Source of the DNA: Pullilachnospira sp963929535
GTDB lineage: Bacteria; Bacillota; Clostridia; Lachnospirales; Lachnospiraceae
NCBI GenBank assembly: GCA_963929535.1
Contig: CAWVIZ010000003.1
Span: 124,001 to 188,000, forward strand
Length of the DNA stretch: 64,000 nucleotides
Direction of reading: 5' to 3'
In this document: piece by piece, positions 45,412 through 54,047 of the stretch
Layout: the number at the start of each line of letters is the position of its first letter
How positions within the stretch are numbered: position 1 is the stretch's first letter
Notes under the pieces: generated by a model
Told to the model about the DNA's origin: nothing
What the model saw: the letters and a program-made list of their open reading frames with translations, nothing else
Database searches by the model: none
Translations under genes and position numbers: made by a program

Positions 45412-45436
45412 GATTCCATACAGAAATGCCGAAATT

Positions 45437-45550
45437 TTCTTCTCTCATCCAGACTATACTGTCGGTATTGGAATTCCACCAATTCAGCCATGCTTCCATG
45501 GGTCGCGGACTGTCACCGCCGGTGGGGAATCTCACCCCGCCCCGAAGAAT
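45437..45550 (-). ncRNA. FMN riboswitch (RFN element)
   Basis: On the minus strand it carries the conserved blocks TTCTTCGGGGCGGGGTGA, ATTCCCCACCGGCGGT, AGTCCGCGA, GGTGGAATTCC, ACCGACAGTATAGTCTGGAT and GAGAGAAGA, in the right order. It senses FMN and turns off ribU through the terminator that follows. Confidence 0.97.
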
Positions 45551-45616
45551 TATCCTTTTTACATGGTTTATTATACGCCTGTACTGTCTTTCTTGCAAGT
45601 CTGTTTTTGTATTTCA

Positions 45617-46990
45617 TCAATCCTTGGCTTCCTGGCTCTCCCCTTTGAACACATGATGCCCCGCTTCCCAGAGCTTACGGGCCGTGGGCTCCCAATCTTC
45701 CGCATACTGTCTGCATTTGGCGCACAGCTCTTCCGCGGTCTCCGGATCCTGGTAGTCGGTGTTCACAGCTCCTGTCTCTTTCACCAGCTGGGGAAGACGC
45801 TCCGGATTCTCCAGCATGGGGCAGGGACGCAGATGATTCTCATTGAAGGGCTGACTGTCGTGGTATGCCTGGAAAATCGGGCTTCTCAGAGCGTCCAGCA
45901 GTGAACAGTCATGTATGTTCACATTGGAGTAATGGATGAAGACACAGGGCTCCACGTCTCCCTTGGCATTGATATGGAGATACCGCCGTCCTCCGGCAAT
46001 ACATCCGCCCACATACTCGCCGTCATTCTGGAAATCCATGCCAAAGATAGCCTTGGTCTGACGGAAATGGCGGATCCTGTGGTACATTTCCTCTCTCTGC
46101 TCGGCTGTGGGCATCAGCTGGGGCACTGCTCCTTTCCCCACGGGCATATAGTGGAAATACCACACAAACAGCGCGCCGCTTTCGATCATCATATCATAGA
46201 ATGCCTCGCTGCTGATATCCTCAAAATTCCGGCTGGTATAGCAGGCGGAGATTCCGAAGGGCAGCTTGTGATCCTTCATCAGTTTCATGGCACGGCGTAC
46301 CTTCTGGTACACACCGCTGCCCCGGCGCCCGTCGTTTGCCGTCTCAAATCCTTCCAGGCTGATGGCGGGAACGAAGTTTTTCACCCGCAGCATTTCCCGG
46401 CAGAACTCTTCATCGATCATGGTTCCATTGGTAAATGCCAGAAATTCGCAGTCCGGATGCATCTCGCAGATCTTCATCAGATCTTTTTTCCGTACGGTAG
46501 GCTCCCCGCCGGTATAGATGTACATATAGGTACCCAGTTCCTTCCCCTGTTTTACAATGGAATCAATATCCTCCAGACTGAGATTGAACTGATGCCCGTA
46601 TTCTGCCGCCCAGCATCCGGTACAGTTGAGGTTGCAGGCCGTAGTGGGATCCAGCAGAATGGCCCATGGAATATTGCAGTTATATTTTTCCGCCATTTCA
46701 TCCTGCACGGCGCTTCCTTTCAGGCTGGCATTGGTGATAAAGTTCTGAAAGAAGCTTCTCCTCACTCCCGGGTCCAGCTCATACAGCCGGAGGATCAGCT
46801 GATACCAGTTGCTCTTGTCCTGGATCGCTTTCCTGATGGCATTTCTCTGCCCTACATACCAGTCATCGGGCACCAGCCGGTCCACCAAAGCCATCAGCTT
46901 CGGGATATTCTCCTCCGGATCGTTTTCCAGATATTTCATTGCCTGATTTACGGTAAACGTCTGCATCGCCTGTTTTACAGATTTGATCAT
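45617..46990 (-). CDS. Radical SAM protein with C-terminal Cys-rich (SPASM-like) region
   Basis: 457 residues. The [4Fe-4S] motif is CNLNCTGC (Cys 119, 123 and 126), followed by IYTGGEPTVRKKDL, typical of radical SAM. Further cysteines in GGCIAGGRRYLHINAKGDVEPC and near the C-terminus (RPCPMLE, ELCAKC) could bind auxiliary clusters. An N-terminal extension of about 100 residues is helical. Substrate unknown; it resembles uncharacterised Lachnospiraceae radical SAM proteins rather than a named maturase, and no precursor peptide gene was seen beside it. It starts 22 bases after ftsH stops, so it is probably in the ftsH operon. Confidence 0.85.
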   Translation of the reverse strand: MIKSVKQAMQTFTVNQAMKYLENDPEENIPKLMALVDRLVPDDWYVGQRNAIRKAIQDKSNWYQLILRLYELDPGVRRSFFQNFITNASLKGSAVQDEMAEKYNCNIPWAILLDPTTACNLNCTGCWAAEYGHQFNLSLEDIDSIVKQGKELGTYMYIYTGGEPTVRKKDLMKICEMHPDCEFLAFTNGTMIDEEFCREMLRVKNFVPAISLEGFETANDGRRGSGVYQKVRRAMKLMKDHKLPFGISACYTSRNFEDISSEAFYDMMIESGALFVWYFHYMPVGKGAVPQLMPTAEQREEMYHRIRHFRQTKAIFGMDFQNDGEYVGGCIAGGRRYLHINAKGDVEPCVFIHYSNVNIHDCSLLDALRSPIFQAYHDSQPFNENHLRPCPMLENPERLPQLVKETGAVNTDYQDPETAEELCAKCRQYAEDWEPTARKLWEAGHHVFKGESQEAKD

Positions 46991-47012
46991 TTGTACTCAC
47001 CTTCCTGTTTGT

Positions 47013-48824
47013 TTATCTGTTCAGAATATTCATAAATTCTTCTCCGGTAATGGTCTCTTTTTCATAGAGATATCCGGCCAGCTCATCCAGTTTTTCCCGG
47101 TTCTCTTCCAGGATCTTCAGAGCCTTTTCATGCTGCCGTTTCACCAGCGCCACCACCTGACGGTCAATCTCCGCCTGTGCTTCCGCGGAGCAGGCCAGGG
47201 AAGTATCGCCCCCCAGATACTGGTTATTGACAGTTTCCATGGCCACCATGTCAAAATCACTGCTCATGCCGTACCGGGTGATCATGGCTCTGGCCAGCTT
47301 GGTGGCCTGTTCGATATCATTGGAAGCGCCTGTGGACGATGTCTGGAAAACCAGCTCTTCCGCGGCGCGGCCGCCGGTAAGGGTGGCGATCTTATTCTCC
47401 AGCTCCTCCTTCAGCATCAGATAGTGATTTCCTTCCTCCACCTGCATCGTGTATCCCAGTGCTCCTGAGGTTCTGGGAACAATGGTGATCTTCTGCACAG
47501 GAGCCGAATTGGTCTGCTTTGCCGCCACCAGTGCATGCCCGATCTCGTGATAGGATACGATCTTCTTTTCCTGATCGGTCAGAATGGCGTTTTTCTTCTG
47601 ATATCCCGCAATCACCACCTCGATGCTTTCCTCCAGATCTGACTGGGTCACATATTTGCGGCCGTCACGGACAGTCCTCAAAGCGGCCTCATTGATGATA
47701 TTTGCCAGCTCGGCACCGGATGCTCCGGATGCCATCCGGGCAATCTTGGTAAAATCCACTCCCTCTGAGAGATTTACCTTCTTTGCATGAACTTTCAGGA
47801 TAGCCTCCCTGCCTGCCAGATCGGGAAGTTCCACCGGAACTCTCCGGTCAAAACGGCCCGGACGGGTAAGCGCCGGATCCAGGGACTCCGGACGGTTGGT
47901 GGCCGCCAGAATGATCACGCCGTTGTTGCCCTCAAATCCGTCCATCTCTGTCAGAAGCTGGTTCAGCGTCTGCTCCCGCTCGTCATTTCCTCCCGCGCGG
48001 CCGTCACGCTTCTGGCCGATGGCATCGATCTCATCTATGAATACGATACAGAGAGCCTTCTCTTTGGCCTGCCGGAACAGGTCCCGCACTTTGGAAGCGC
48101 CCATACCCACAAACATCTCCACAAATTCCGAACCGGACATGGAGAAGAACGGCACATTCGCCTCTCCGGCCACAGCCTTGGCCAGCATGGTCTTTCCGGT
48201 TCCGGGAGGACCTACCAGTAGAATGCCTTTCGGCATATCGGCTCCCACTTCCCGGTATTTCCCCGGGTTATGCAGATAATCCACCACCTCGGCAAGATTT
48301 TCCTTGGCCTCATCCTCTCCGGCCACATCGGAAAACCGGATACCCTCCGAGGACTTCACATATACTTTTGCGTTGCTCTTGCCGAAGATCATGGAATTGG
48401 AGCCGCTGGCTTTATCCATCAGCTTCTTGGACATATACTGTCCGATTCCCACAAAGATCAGGATCGGCAGCACCCAGGATATCAGGATGGAGATCACCGG
48501 GGATACATGTTCTACAATCTCCCCGGAAAAACTGGCTCCCGAATCATGCAGCCGCTGGGTCAGATCCGGATCTGTAACCATACCGGTCTTGTAAATGTTC
48601 TGATTTTCCTTGTCGGTAAATACGATCTGATTTTCTTCCTGATCGATCTGTACTACACCGATCTGTTTTTCTTCCGTCATGTCCATGAACGTGCCGTAAT
48701 CCACTTCCTGAATCCGCTTCTGCGCCATCCATGGCATCAGAAGAAAATTCACCAGAAGCAAAATGGCCATCACGATCACATAATAGTAGATCAATGGCTT
48801 TTTGGGTTTCTTCACTTCCTGCAT
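47013..48824 (-). CDS. ftsH: ATP-dependent zinc metalloprotease FtsH
   Basis: Membrane AAA+ protease for damaged or regulated proteins. 603 residues. Two membrane helices (about 11-32 and 106-130) flank an extracytoplasmic domain. The AAA module has Walker A GPPGTGKT (205-212), Walker B FIDE (263-266), the pore motif MFVGMGAS and the SRH ATNRPESLDPALTRPGRFDR. The peptidase zinc site is HEIGH (426-430). Shorter at the C-terminus than E. coli FtsH, as is usual here. GGAGG is in front of the ATG. Operon with the radical SAM gene. Confidence 0.97.
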   Translation of the reverse strand: MQEVKKPKKPLIYYYVIVMAILLLVNFLLMPWMAQKRIQEVDYGTFMDMTEEKQIGVVQIDQEENQIVFTDKENQNIYKTGMVTDPDLTQRLHDSGASFSGEIVEHVSPVISILISWVLPILIFVGIGQYMSKKLMDKASGSNSMIFGKSNAKVYVKSSEGIRFSDVAGEDEAKENLAEVVDYLHNPGKYREVGADMPKGILLVGPPGTGKTMLAKAVAGEANVPFFSMSGSEFVEMFVGMGASKVRDLFRQAKEKALCIVFIDEIDAIGQKRDGRAGGNDEREQTLNQLLTEMDGFEGNNGVIILAATNRPESLDPALTRPGRFDRRVPVELPDLAGREAILKVHAKKVNLSEGVDFTKIARMASGASGAELANIINEAALRTVRDGRKYVTQSDLEESIEVVIAGYQKKNAILTDQEKKIVSYHEIGHALVAAKQTNSAPVQKITIVPRTSGALGYTMQVEEGNHYLMLKEELENKIATLTGGRAAEELVFQTSSTGASNDIEQATKLARAMITRYGMSSDFDMVAMETVNNQYLGGDTSLACSAEAQAEIDRQVVALVKRQHEKALKILEENREKLDELAGYLYEKETITGEEFMNILNR

Positions 48825-48922
48825 ATCTAATCCTCCATTCTTCCTCCGCAGTCTCTCTTCCTAACCTTCTCCTCCAGACGGGACCGGATTTGTCATCAAA
48901 AGAGAGCTCCCGCTGAACGCCT

Positions 48923-49360
48923 TCATTCTTCCTCTTTCCCGGCATTCTCCTGTCTGTCCAGTGCGGACAATGCCGCGATCAGAGCCTGCTGCATGGACAG
49001 GGTGGCAAAATCGATGGCAAATTCCGCATACAGGGCTGACGCTTCCGCTTCATCCTGGGTGGAGCTGGTATCCTCTCCGTGAAGATCCCTGGCCAACTGT
49101 TTTTTCACAATGTCTTCCGTAGCCTTCTGGTAATCAAGCTGCGCTCTGGCCAATCTGGAAACTGCCTGGGACCGGCAATTTTTCAGCCGCTCCTGCAGCA
49201 GGAGATGACTTTCCTCATATTCATCCTTCACTTTCCGAAGTTCTTCCTGGATTTTCCGGTGGTTTTCCTTTCCGCATAGCCGCAGTCTGGTCTGCAGTTT
49301 TCCGTACTGCTGCTCCAGTTCATACAGCTTAATGGCGAATACTTCCTGTGCGATATCCAT
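48923..49360 (-). CDS. Hypothetical coiled-coil protein
   Basis: 145 residues, almost wholly helical with heptads (LYELEQQYGKLQTRLRL, QEELRKVKDEYEESHLLL). No membrane segment or enzyme motif. Function not recognised. GGAGGG is about 10 bases before the ATG. It lies 98 bases upstream of ftsH on the same strand, so the two could be cotranscribed, and it might act as an accessory or scaffold protein (inference). Confidence 0.7.
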   Translation of the reverse strand: MDIAQEVFAIKLYELEQQYGKLQTRLRLCGKENHRKIQEELRKVKDEYEESHLLLQERLKNCRSQAVSRLARAQLDYQKATEDIVKKQLARDLHGEDTSSTQDEAEASALYAEFAIDFATLSMQQALIAALSALDRQENAGKEEE

Positions 49361-49507
49361 AAACTGGAATCCCTCCTTTCCCGTAAATTCCCCTCTTTAT
49401 TCTGGTTATAACAGTTTTCCGGAAAAATTGCGATTCTCAATTTGGGAGATGTGTATTTACGAAATGGAAAATGTGTCAGTTTTTTTGACACTTTGTTTCA
49501 TTTGTAA

Positions 49508-49670
49508 AACAGTTCAGCCCGCCTGGCTCGTTGCCCGCGGAAGTCAAAGACCCCGCAGCAAGCTACGGGGCATCAAACTTGCAGCGCAGCAGAGCTGCGG
49601 GGTATTTGACCCTCGCGGCAGTCGCCAAATGGACATGCAAGCATGTCCGCTTGGCTCGTTGCCCGCGGGA
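49508..49670. repeat. Composite palindromic repeat region
   Basis: Begins ACAGTTCAGCC like the dispersed family. TGGCTCGTTGCCCGCGG occurs as a direct repeat at about 49523 and 49652. Between them lie CCCCGCAGC/GCTGCGGGG and a long imperfect hairpin centred on GGACATGC/GCATGTCC. No coding sequence is seen in this 380-base gap. Confidence 0.65.
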
Positions 49671-49671
49671 A

Positions 49672-49702
49672 TAAAAAAAGCAGGAGATGTATGATCTCCC
49701 GC
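49672..49702 (-). terminator. Terminator after the TetR-family gene
   Basis: On the minus strand GCGGGAGAT, loop CATAC, ATCTCCTGC, then TTTTTTT. Located 40 bases after the stop. Confidence 0.85.
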
Positions 49703-49741
49703 AGGGTATTTTTACTTTGCGCTGTATATTTTTCTGTCCTC

Positions 49742-50272
49742 TCAGGCCAGCATCCGTTTTGTCAGCAGGTTTTCCAGCAGCTGGATAAGCTGTTCCTGAC
49801 TGGCGTGAGGCTGCCGCGCGTACTTCAGAAGAGTCCCAACAAGTCCGCAGGCGTAAAAATAGAGGCCTGTCTCCAGTTCCGCGTAGCTGATCTTCAGATC
49901 CGGTTCCCGGTATGCCACCAGATCTTTCAGATAAGAGGCCACCGCATCCACCAGCATTTCCAGGATCCTTCCCTGTTTCCTGGAATCCAGTATCCGCTTC
50001 AGCACTTTCTGATGATCCGCAGTAAATTCCACAAACTTCCGGAGAGCCTCCGTCAGATCCTTTGCCTCCAGACTTTCCTCCACCAGCTTCCTGGTAGTCT
50101 GCTCCAGAGACCACTCCATAACGTCCATCAGGTCATGAAAATGGTAATAAAAAGTCTGCCTGGAAATGTGACACTTTTCTATCACATTCTTTACCGTGAT
50201 CTTATCCACATCTCCCTTTTGAATCAGTTCCGTAAACGTGTCCGCAATGATCGCCTTCATGTCCGCCGGCAT
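49742..50272 (-). CDS. TetR/AcrR-family transcriptional regulator
   Basis: 176 residues. N-terminal helix-turn-helix is ITVKNVIEKCHISRQTFYYHF, then a helical ligand domain with YFYACGLVGTLLKYA. It resembles the DhaS/TetR-like group with the C-terminal domain of Firmicutes regulators. The target is unknown: neighbours are repeats, and the nearest gene on the same strand is the AraC regulator upstream. It has its own terminator. Confidence 0.85.
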   Translation of the reverse strand: MPADMKAIIADTFTELIQKGDVDKITVKNVIEKCHISRQTFYYHFHDLMDVMEWSLEQTTRKLVEESLEAKDLTEALRKFVEFTADHQKVLKRILDSRKQGRILEMLVDAVASYLKDLVAYREPDLKISYAELETGLYFYACGLVGTLLKYARQPHASQEQLIQLLENLLTKRMLA

Positions 50273-50458
50273 GATGTCCCCCTTTTCCTTCCTGTTCAGC
50301 TATGCAGGAAACGCCTGTTCTTCCCGCACTACCGCAGCAAAAGACGGGGCCGGGTCCAGTCCACCTGTCTTATTGACTGCGGAAAACAACTGTCATGATT
50401 TTAACATTTTTCTTATAAAACTGCAACCGGTTCCTCAAACGGGGTGCCTTTTCCGGGT

Positions 50459-50598
50459 AACAGTTCAGCCTTCCGGCTTCACTGTTACAAATGCATGCAC
50501 ACAGGCTGCGGGAAACGCAGCCTGGCGCCCGCAAATCTCGGGATCACGCTGCGAATGCAGCGTGACACCTCGCGGGACAGTGGAAGGCTGAACTGTAA
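50459..50598. repeat. Complete AGTTCAGCCTTCC palindromic repeat (long form)
   Basis: About 140 bases, with ends AACAGTTCAGCCTTCC and GGAAGGCTGAACTGT inverted. The interior carries nested hairpins GGCTGCG/CGCAGCC and CACGCTGC/GCAGCGTG. Same termini as the 36787 copy, but a different middle. Confidence 0.75.
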
Positions 50599-50607
50599 CT
50601 TTCCCGG

Positions 50608-50704
50608 AACAGTTCCGCCTTCCACTGTCCCGCAGACCGCTGTGTGCCAGCCCCATCCTGTGTCCGCACATTGGTGACGGCAAAACCGCGAGACGGAACT
50701 GTCA
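50608..50704. repeat. Variant palindromic repeat adjacent to the previous one
   Basis: Ends AACAGTTCCG and CGGAACTGT are inverted, and CCTTCCACTGTCCCGC is shared with the neighbouring family. It lies head to tail after the long copy and reaches into the 3' end of the AraC gene. Confidence 0.6.
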
Positions 50705-51607
50705 CATACCAATGCTTCGATACATTCTCCGATACTTTCCCGGCGCCATTCCCTGATTCTGGCGAAAGATCTTTCCAAAATAGCTGCTGGTTCCAAAACC
50801 GGTCTCCAAAGCGATCTCCAGGATACTCTTGTCCGTATACAGCAGAAAATCCCGGGCCTTCTGCAGTCTCAGGGACAGAGTATATTCTGCCGGAGTGGTT
50901 CCCAGTCCCTTCCGGAACAGCCGATGACACTCCCTCCTGCTTACATGAGCTGCCCTGGCGATCTCCTCCACTGTCAGTTTTTCTCCGTAATGCCCGCCGA
51001 TCCAGGTCAGCATCTGCTTGATCCTCTCGTCTTCCGCCGCATTATAGCGGGATCCCTCCTGCTCTTCCCCGGCAGCCCAGCCGTACACAGTCTCCCAGAG
51101 CCTGGAAAACAGACTCCTTAAGCGCAGCTCGAAAAAAGGGCCTTCCTCCTGACTGAGGGCAATTCCCCGGTGCAGCCCTTCCAGAAACTCCGCATTTTTC
51201 CCAAGCCTGCTGTAAATGGGAACCGCATCCAGCGATTTCTGCTCCGCCACCGGCGCAATATACTGAAGATCAAAAATACTTCCTTCCATCCCAGCCAGAA
51301 ATTCCCGGTCGAAAAACTGGGAATGGAGTCTGATCTTTTCCGGAGCTCCCACCGGATACAGGGCATGGAGCACCCCGGAGTTCACAAAGATGGCATCGCC
51401 TTCCTCCAGAAGGAATTCCTGCCGGCTGGTCTTGTAGCGGATAGAGCCGCCGGTAAGACAGCCGAATTCAAATTCCCGGTGCCAGTGCCATGGGATCTCC
51501 GGAAAAATACCTTCTCCCGGAGTATACAGTCCGTAATGGAGCATGCTGTTCCGATAGGATATTTTTTCTTTCACATGACCGTTCCGGTCCACTTCCTCAA
51601 TGTTCAT
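50702..51607 (-). CDS. AraC-family regulator, divergent from beta-xylosidase
   Basis: 301 residues. The N-terminal cupin domain (WHWHREFEFGCLTGGS, EEGDAIFVNSGVLHALYP) binds a ligand, and the C-terminal double helix-turn-helix has VEEIARAAHVSRRECHRLFRK and LETGFGTSSYFGKIFR. It probably controls the divergent GH120 gene in response to a xyloside (inference). ATG at 51607 follows GAGG at 8 bases; the open frame continues 59 codons upstream without a ribosome site, across what should be the shared promoter region. Confidence 0.87.
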   Translation of the reverse strand: MNIEEVDRNGHVKEKISYRNSMLHYGLYTPGEGIFPEIPWHWHREFEFGCLTGGSIRYKTSRQEFLLEEGDAIFVNSGVLHALYPVGAPEKIRLHSQFFDREFLAGMEGSIFDLQYIAPVAEQKSLDAVPIYSRLGKNAEFLEGLHRGIALSQEEGPFFELRLRSLFSRLWETVYGWAAGEEQEGSRYNAAEDERIKQMLTWIGGHYGEKLTVEEIARAAHVSRRECHRLFRKGLGTTPAEYTLSLRLQKARDFLLYTDKSILEIALETGFGTSSYFGKIFRQNQGMAPGKYRRMYRSIGM

Positions 51608-51813
51608 ACCGGCTTCCTCACCCTCTTTTCGCCATGATGCCTGGGGCACCTCCCCAAGATCCGGAACACCGGGATCCATACCTTCCTTCGTGGCACGATC
51701 CTTATATTTTCCGGCAGAATATTTATTTTTCCGCAAGTTCCTGTGCAGTATACTCATAGTAACAGAATCCCTCCGCCGGGTCAAGACGTGGAGGGCTTAC
51801 GGGAGGAAAGCAT

Positions 51814-53823
51814 ATGATTTATTATGTAGAAGCAGACGCCCCCAGAGGCGGAGACGGTTCCGAAAAACGTCCGTTTCAGAGGATCAATGACGCAGCGAAG
51901 ATCGCCAAAGCCGGGGATCAGGTCCTGGTGGCTCCCGGTATTTACCGGGAATATGTGAATCCAGTGCATGGAGGAGAGGAAAACAGCAGGATCATTTACC
52001 GTTCCCGGGAACCTCTGGCGGCGGTGATCACCGGATCGGAAGTGGTAAAGGACTGGGAACGTACGGAAGGAAACGTATGGATGGCACGGATCCCCAACGG
52101 GATTTTCGGAAGCTACAATCCCTACACCACTGTGATCGCCGGAGACTGGTATTCCGCCTCCCAGCCGGTGCACACCGGAGAGGTTTATCTGAACGGAAAG
52201 GCCATGTATGAAACATTTTCCCTGGAATCTGTGAAAGATCCCCAGGTGCGGAAAACTTCCTGGAATCCGGAGGATACCGTATACCAGTGGTACACCCGGC
52301 AGGACGGCGGCGACACCGTGATCTGGGCCAATTTTCAGGGAGCCGATCCCAACCGGGAAAATGTGGAGATCAACGTGCGGCGCAACTGCTTTTATCCGGA
52401 CAGGACCGGGGTAAACTATATCACCCTGTCCGGCTTTACGGTAAAGCAGGCGGCCACCACCTGGGCTCCGCCCACCGCTTATCAGGAGGGCATGGTGGGT
52501 CCCCACTGGTCCAAGGGCTGGATCATCGAAGACTGTGAGATCTCCGATTCCCGGTGCAGCGGCATTTCTCTGGGAAAATACCTGCAGCCGGAAAATGAGA
52601 ACAAATGGACCACCAGACTGTATAAGGACGGCACCCAGACAGAACGGGACGCCATCTGCCAGGCCCAGAGAGAGGGGTGGACCAAAGAAAATATCGGCTC
52701 CCATATCGTCCGCCGATGCAACATCCATGACTGCGGACAGACCGGTATCGTCGGTCATCTGGGAGGAGTGTTCTCCCTGATCGAGGACAACCATATCCAT
52801 CATATCAATAACAAACAGGATCTGGCCGGAGCGGAGATCGGCGGCATCAAGATGCACGCAGCCATCGATGTGGTGATCCGCCGGAACCATTTTCATCACT
52901 GTACCAGGGGACTGTGGCTGGACTGGCAGGCCCAGGGTACCCGGGTATCCCAGAACCTGTTTCATGACAACGTGCCCCCGGAGGGAACAGAGATCACCAA
53001 CGGGCTGGCGCTGGGGGAGGATATCTTCATTGAAGTCTCCCACGGCCCCACACTGATCGACAACAATCTGCTGCTGTCGGACTGCTCCTGCCGGATCAGT
53101 ACCCAGGGACTCGCCTTTGTCCACAATCTTATCGCAGGCTCCTTTACCTTTGTGGGAGCCGGAACAGACAACGGCGGCAATAAGCTTCCCACTCCCAGGT
53201 ATACGCCCTACCATGTGCCCCACCGGACGGAGATCGCAGGCTTTATGACTATCCTTCACGGGGACGCCCGTTTTTACAATAATATCTTCGTGCAGAAGGC
53301 CATCCGGCCGGATCTGGAAGTTTCCGCGTCCATTACCGGCGCGCAGCTGATCTGCGGAACAAAGCCCTACGATGGGTATCCCACAGCGGAGGAATATTTC
53401 TCCCGGTTTACTTATGAGACGGCAGTGACCGGCCCCGACCGGGATCTGTTCTACGACCATCTTCCGGTATATACCGGAGGAAATGTATTCTTCAACGGGG
53501 CACAGCCCTGCGACCGGGAGCGGGATTTTGCCCGGGAGACGGAGCATCCGGTGACGCTGACGCTGGAAGAAAAAGACGGAGCGTGGACCCTTTGTACAGA
53601 TCTGTACCGGTATCTGCCCGATGTTCCCGCTTCCGTGATCAGCACGGAGGTGCTGGGAGAAGCCTTTGAGCCGGAGCAGAAGTTTGAATCACCGGATGGG
53701 ATGCCTATTGTATTCAAGGCAGATTATTATGGACAGGATCGGGGGATCCGTCCTGTTCCAGGGCCTTTTGCCAAAACGGCAGACGCCACAGACCGGACGG
53801 CGGATCGTTTTGTCCTGATCTGA
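51814..53823 (+). CDS. GH120-type beta-xylosidase (right-handed beta-helix)
   Basis: 669 residues, no signal peptide, so cytoplasmic. The sequence follows the known Thermoanaerobacterium GH120 beta-xylosidase closely: APGIYREYVNP, IWANFQGADPN, PHWSKGWIIED and LWLDWQAQGTRVSQNLF, as I remember that protein. The expected nucleophile is Asp 370 (LWLDWQ) and the acid/base Glu 407 (DIFIEVSHGP). These are 37 apart, against 23 in the characterised enzyme as I recall it, because of an inserted PPEGTEITNG segment. It would release xylose from imported xylo-oligosaccharides. Divergent from an AraC regulator. Confidence 0.85.
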   Translation: MIYYVEADAPRGGDGSEKRPFQRINDAAKIAKAGDQVLVAPGIYREYVNPVHGGEENSRIIYRSREPLAAVITGSEVVKDWERTEGNVWMARIPNGIFGSYNPYTTVIAGDWYSASQPVHTGEVYLNGKAMYETFSLESVKDPQVRKTSWNPEDTVYQWYTRQDGGDTVIWANFQGADPNRENVEINVRRNCFYPDRTGVNYITLSGFTVKQAATTWAPPTAYQEGMVGPHWSKGWIIEDCEISDSRCSGISLGKYLQPENENKWTTRLYKDGTQTERDAICQAQREGWTKENIGSHIVRRCNIHDCGQTGIVGHLGGVFSLIEDNHIHHINNKQDLAGAEIGGIKMHAAIDVVIRRNHFHHCTRGLWLDWQAQGTRVSQNLFHDNVPPEGTEITNGLALGEDIFIEVSHGPTLIDNNLLLSDCSCRISTQGLAFVHNLIAGSFTFVGAGTDNGGNKLPTPRYTPYHVPHRTEIAGFMTILHGDARFYNNIFVQKAIRPDLEVSASITGAQLICGTKPYDGYPTAEEYFSRFTYETAVTGPDRDLFYDHLPVYTGGNVFFNGAQPCDRERDFARETEHPVTLTLEEKDGAWTLCTDLYRYLPDVPASVISTEVLGEAFEPEQKFESPDGMPIVFKADYYGQDRGIRPVPGPFAKTADATDRTADRFVLI

Positions 53824-53831
53824 TCCAGGCG

Positions 53832-53911
53832 CAATGGAAAGCCTGCTGTGCGGCCTTTCCATTTCCATACATAAAACAGCTGCAGGGACTGTTCACGGTC
53901 TCCCTGCAGCT
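53832..53911 (+). terminator. Two hairpins after the GH120 gene
   Basis: AATGGAAAG.../...CTTTCCATT (53832-53862) is followed by a perfect AGCTGCAGGGA/TCCCTGCAGCT stem (about 53878-53911). The T-run after the second is weak. AT-rich sequence follows to 54047 with no gene. Confidence 0.65.
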
Positions 53912-54047
53912 GCTCCTTCATTGTCATTGATGGTTTCATTATAACGAATCGGTTCAATCGCGTCAAAGTACATGAACCAATTATGATACGATTTTGAGTC
54001 GATTTCTTTACACACGCATAAATACAAGCATTTTTTATCTATTCATT

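Noticed and set aside
51781..53547. 588-codon open frame on the minus strand
   Set aside because: Antisense of the GH120 gene, which matches a known enzyme along its length.
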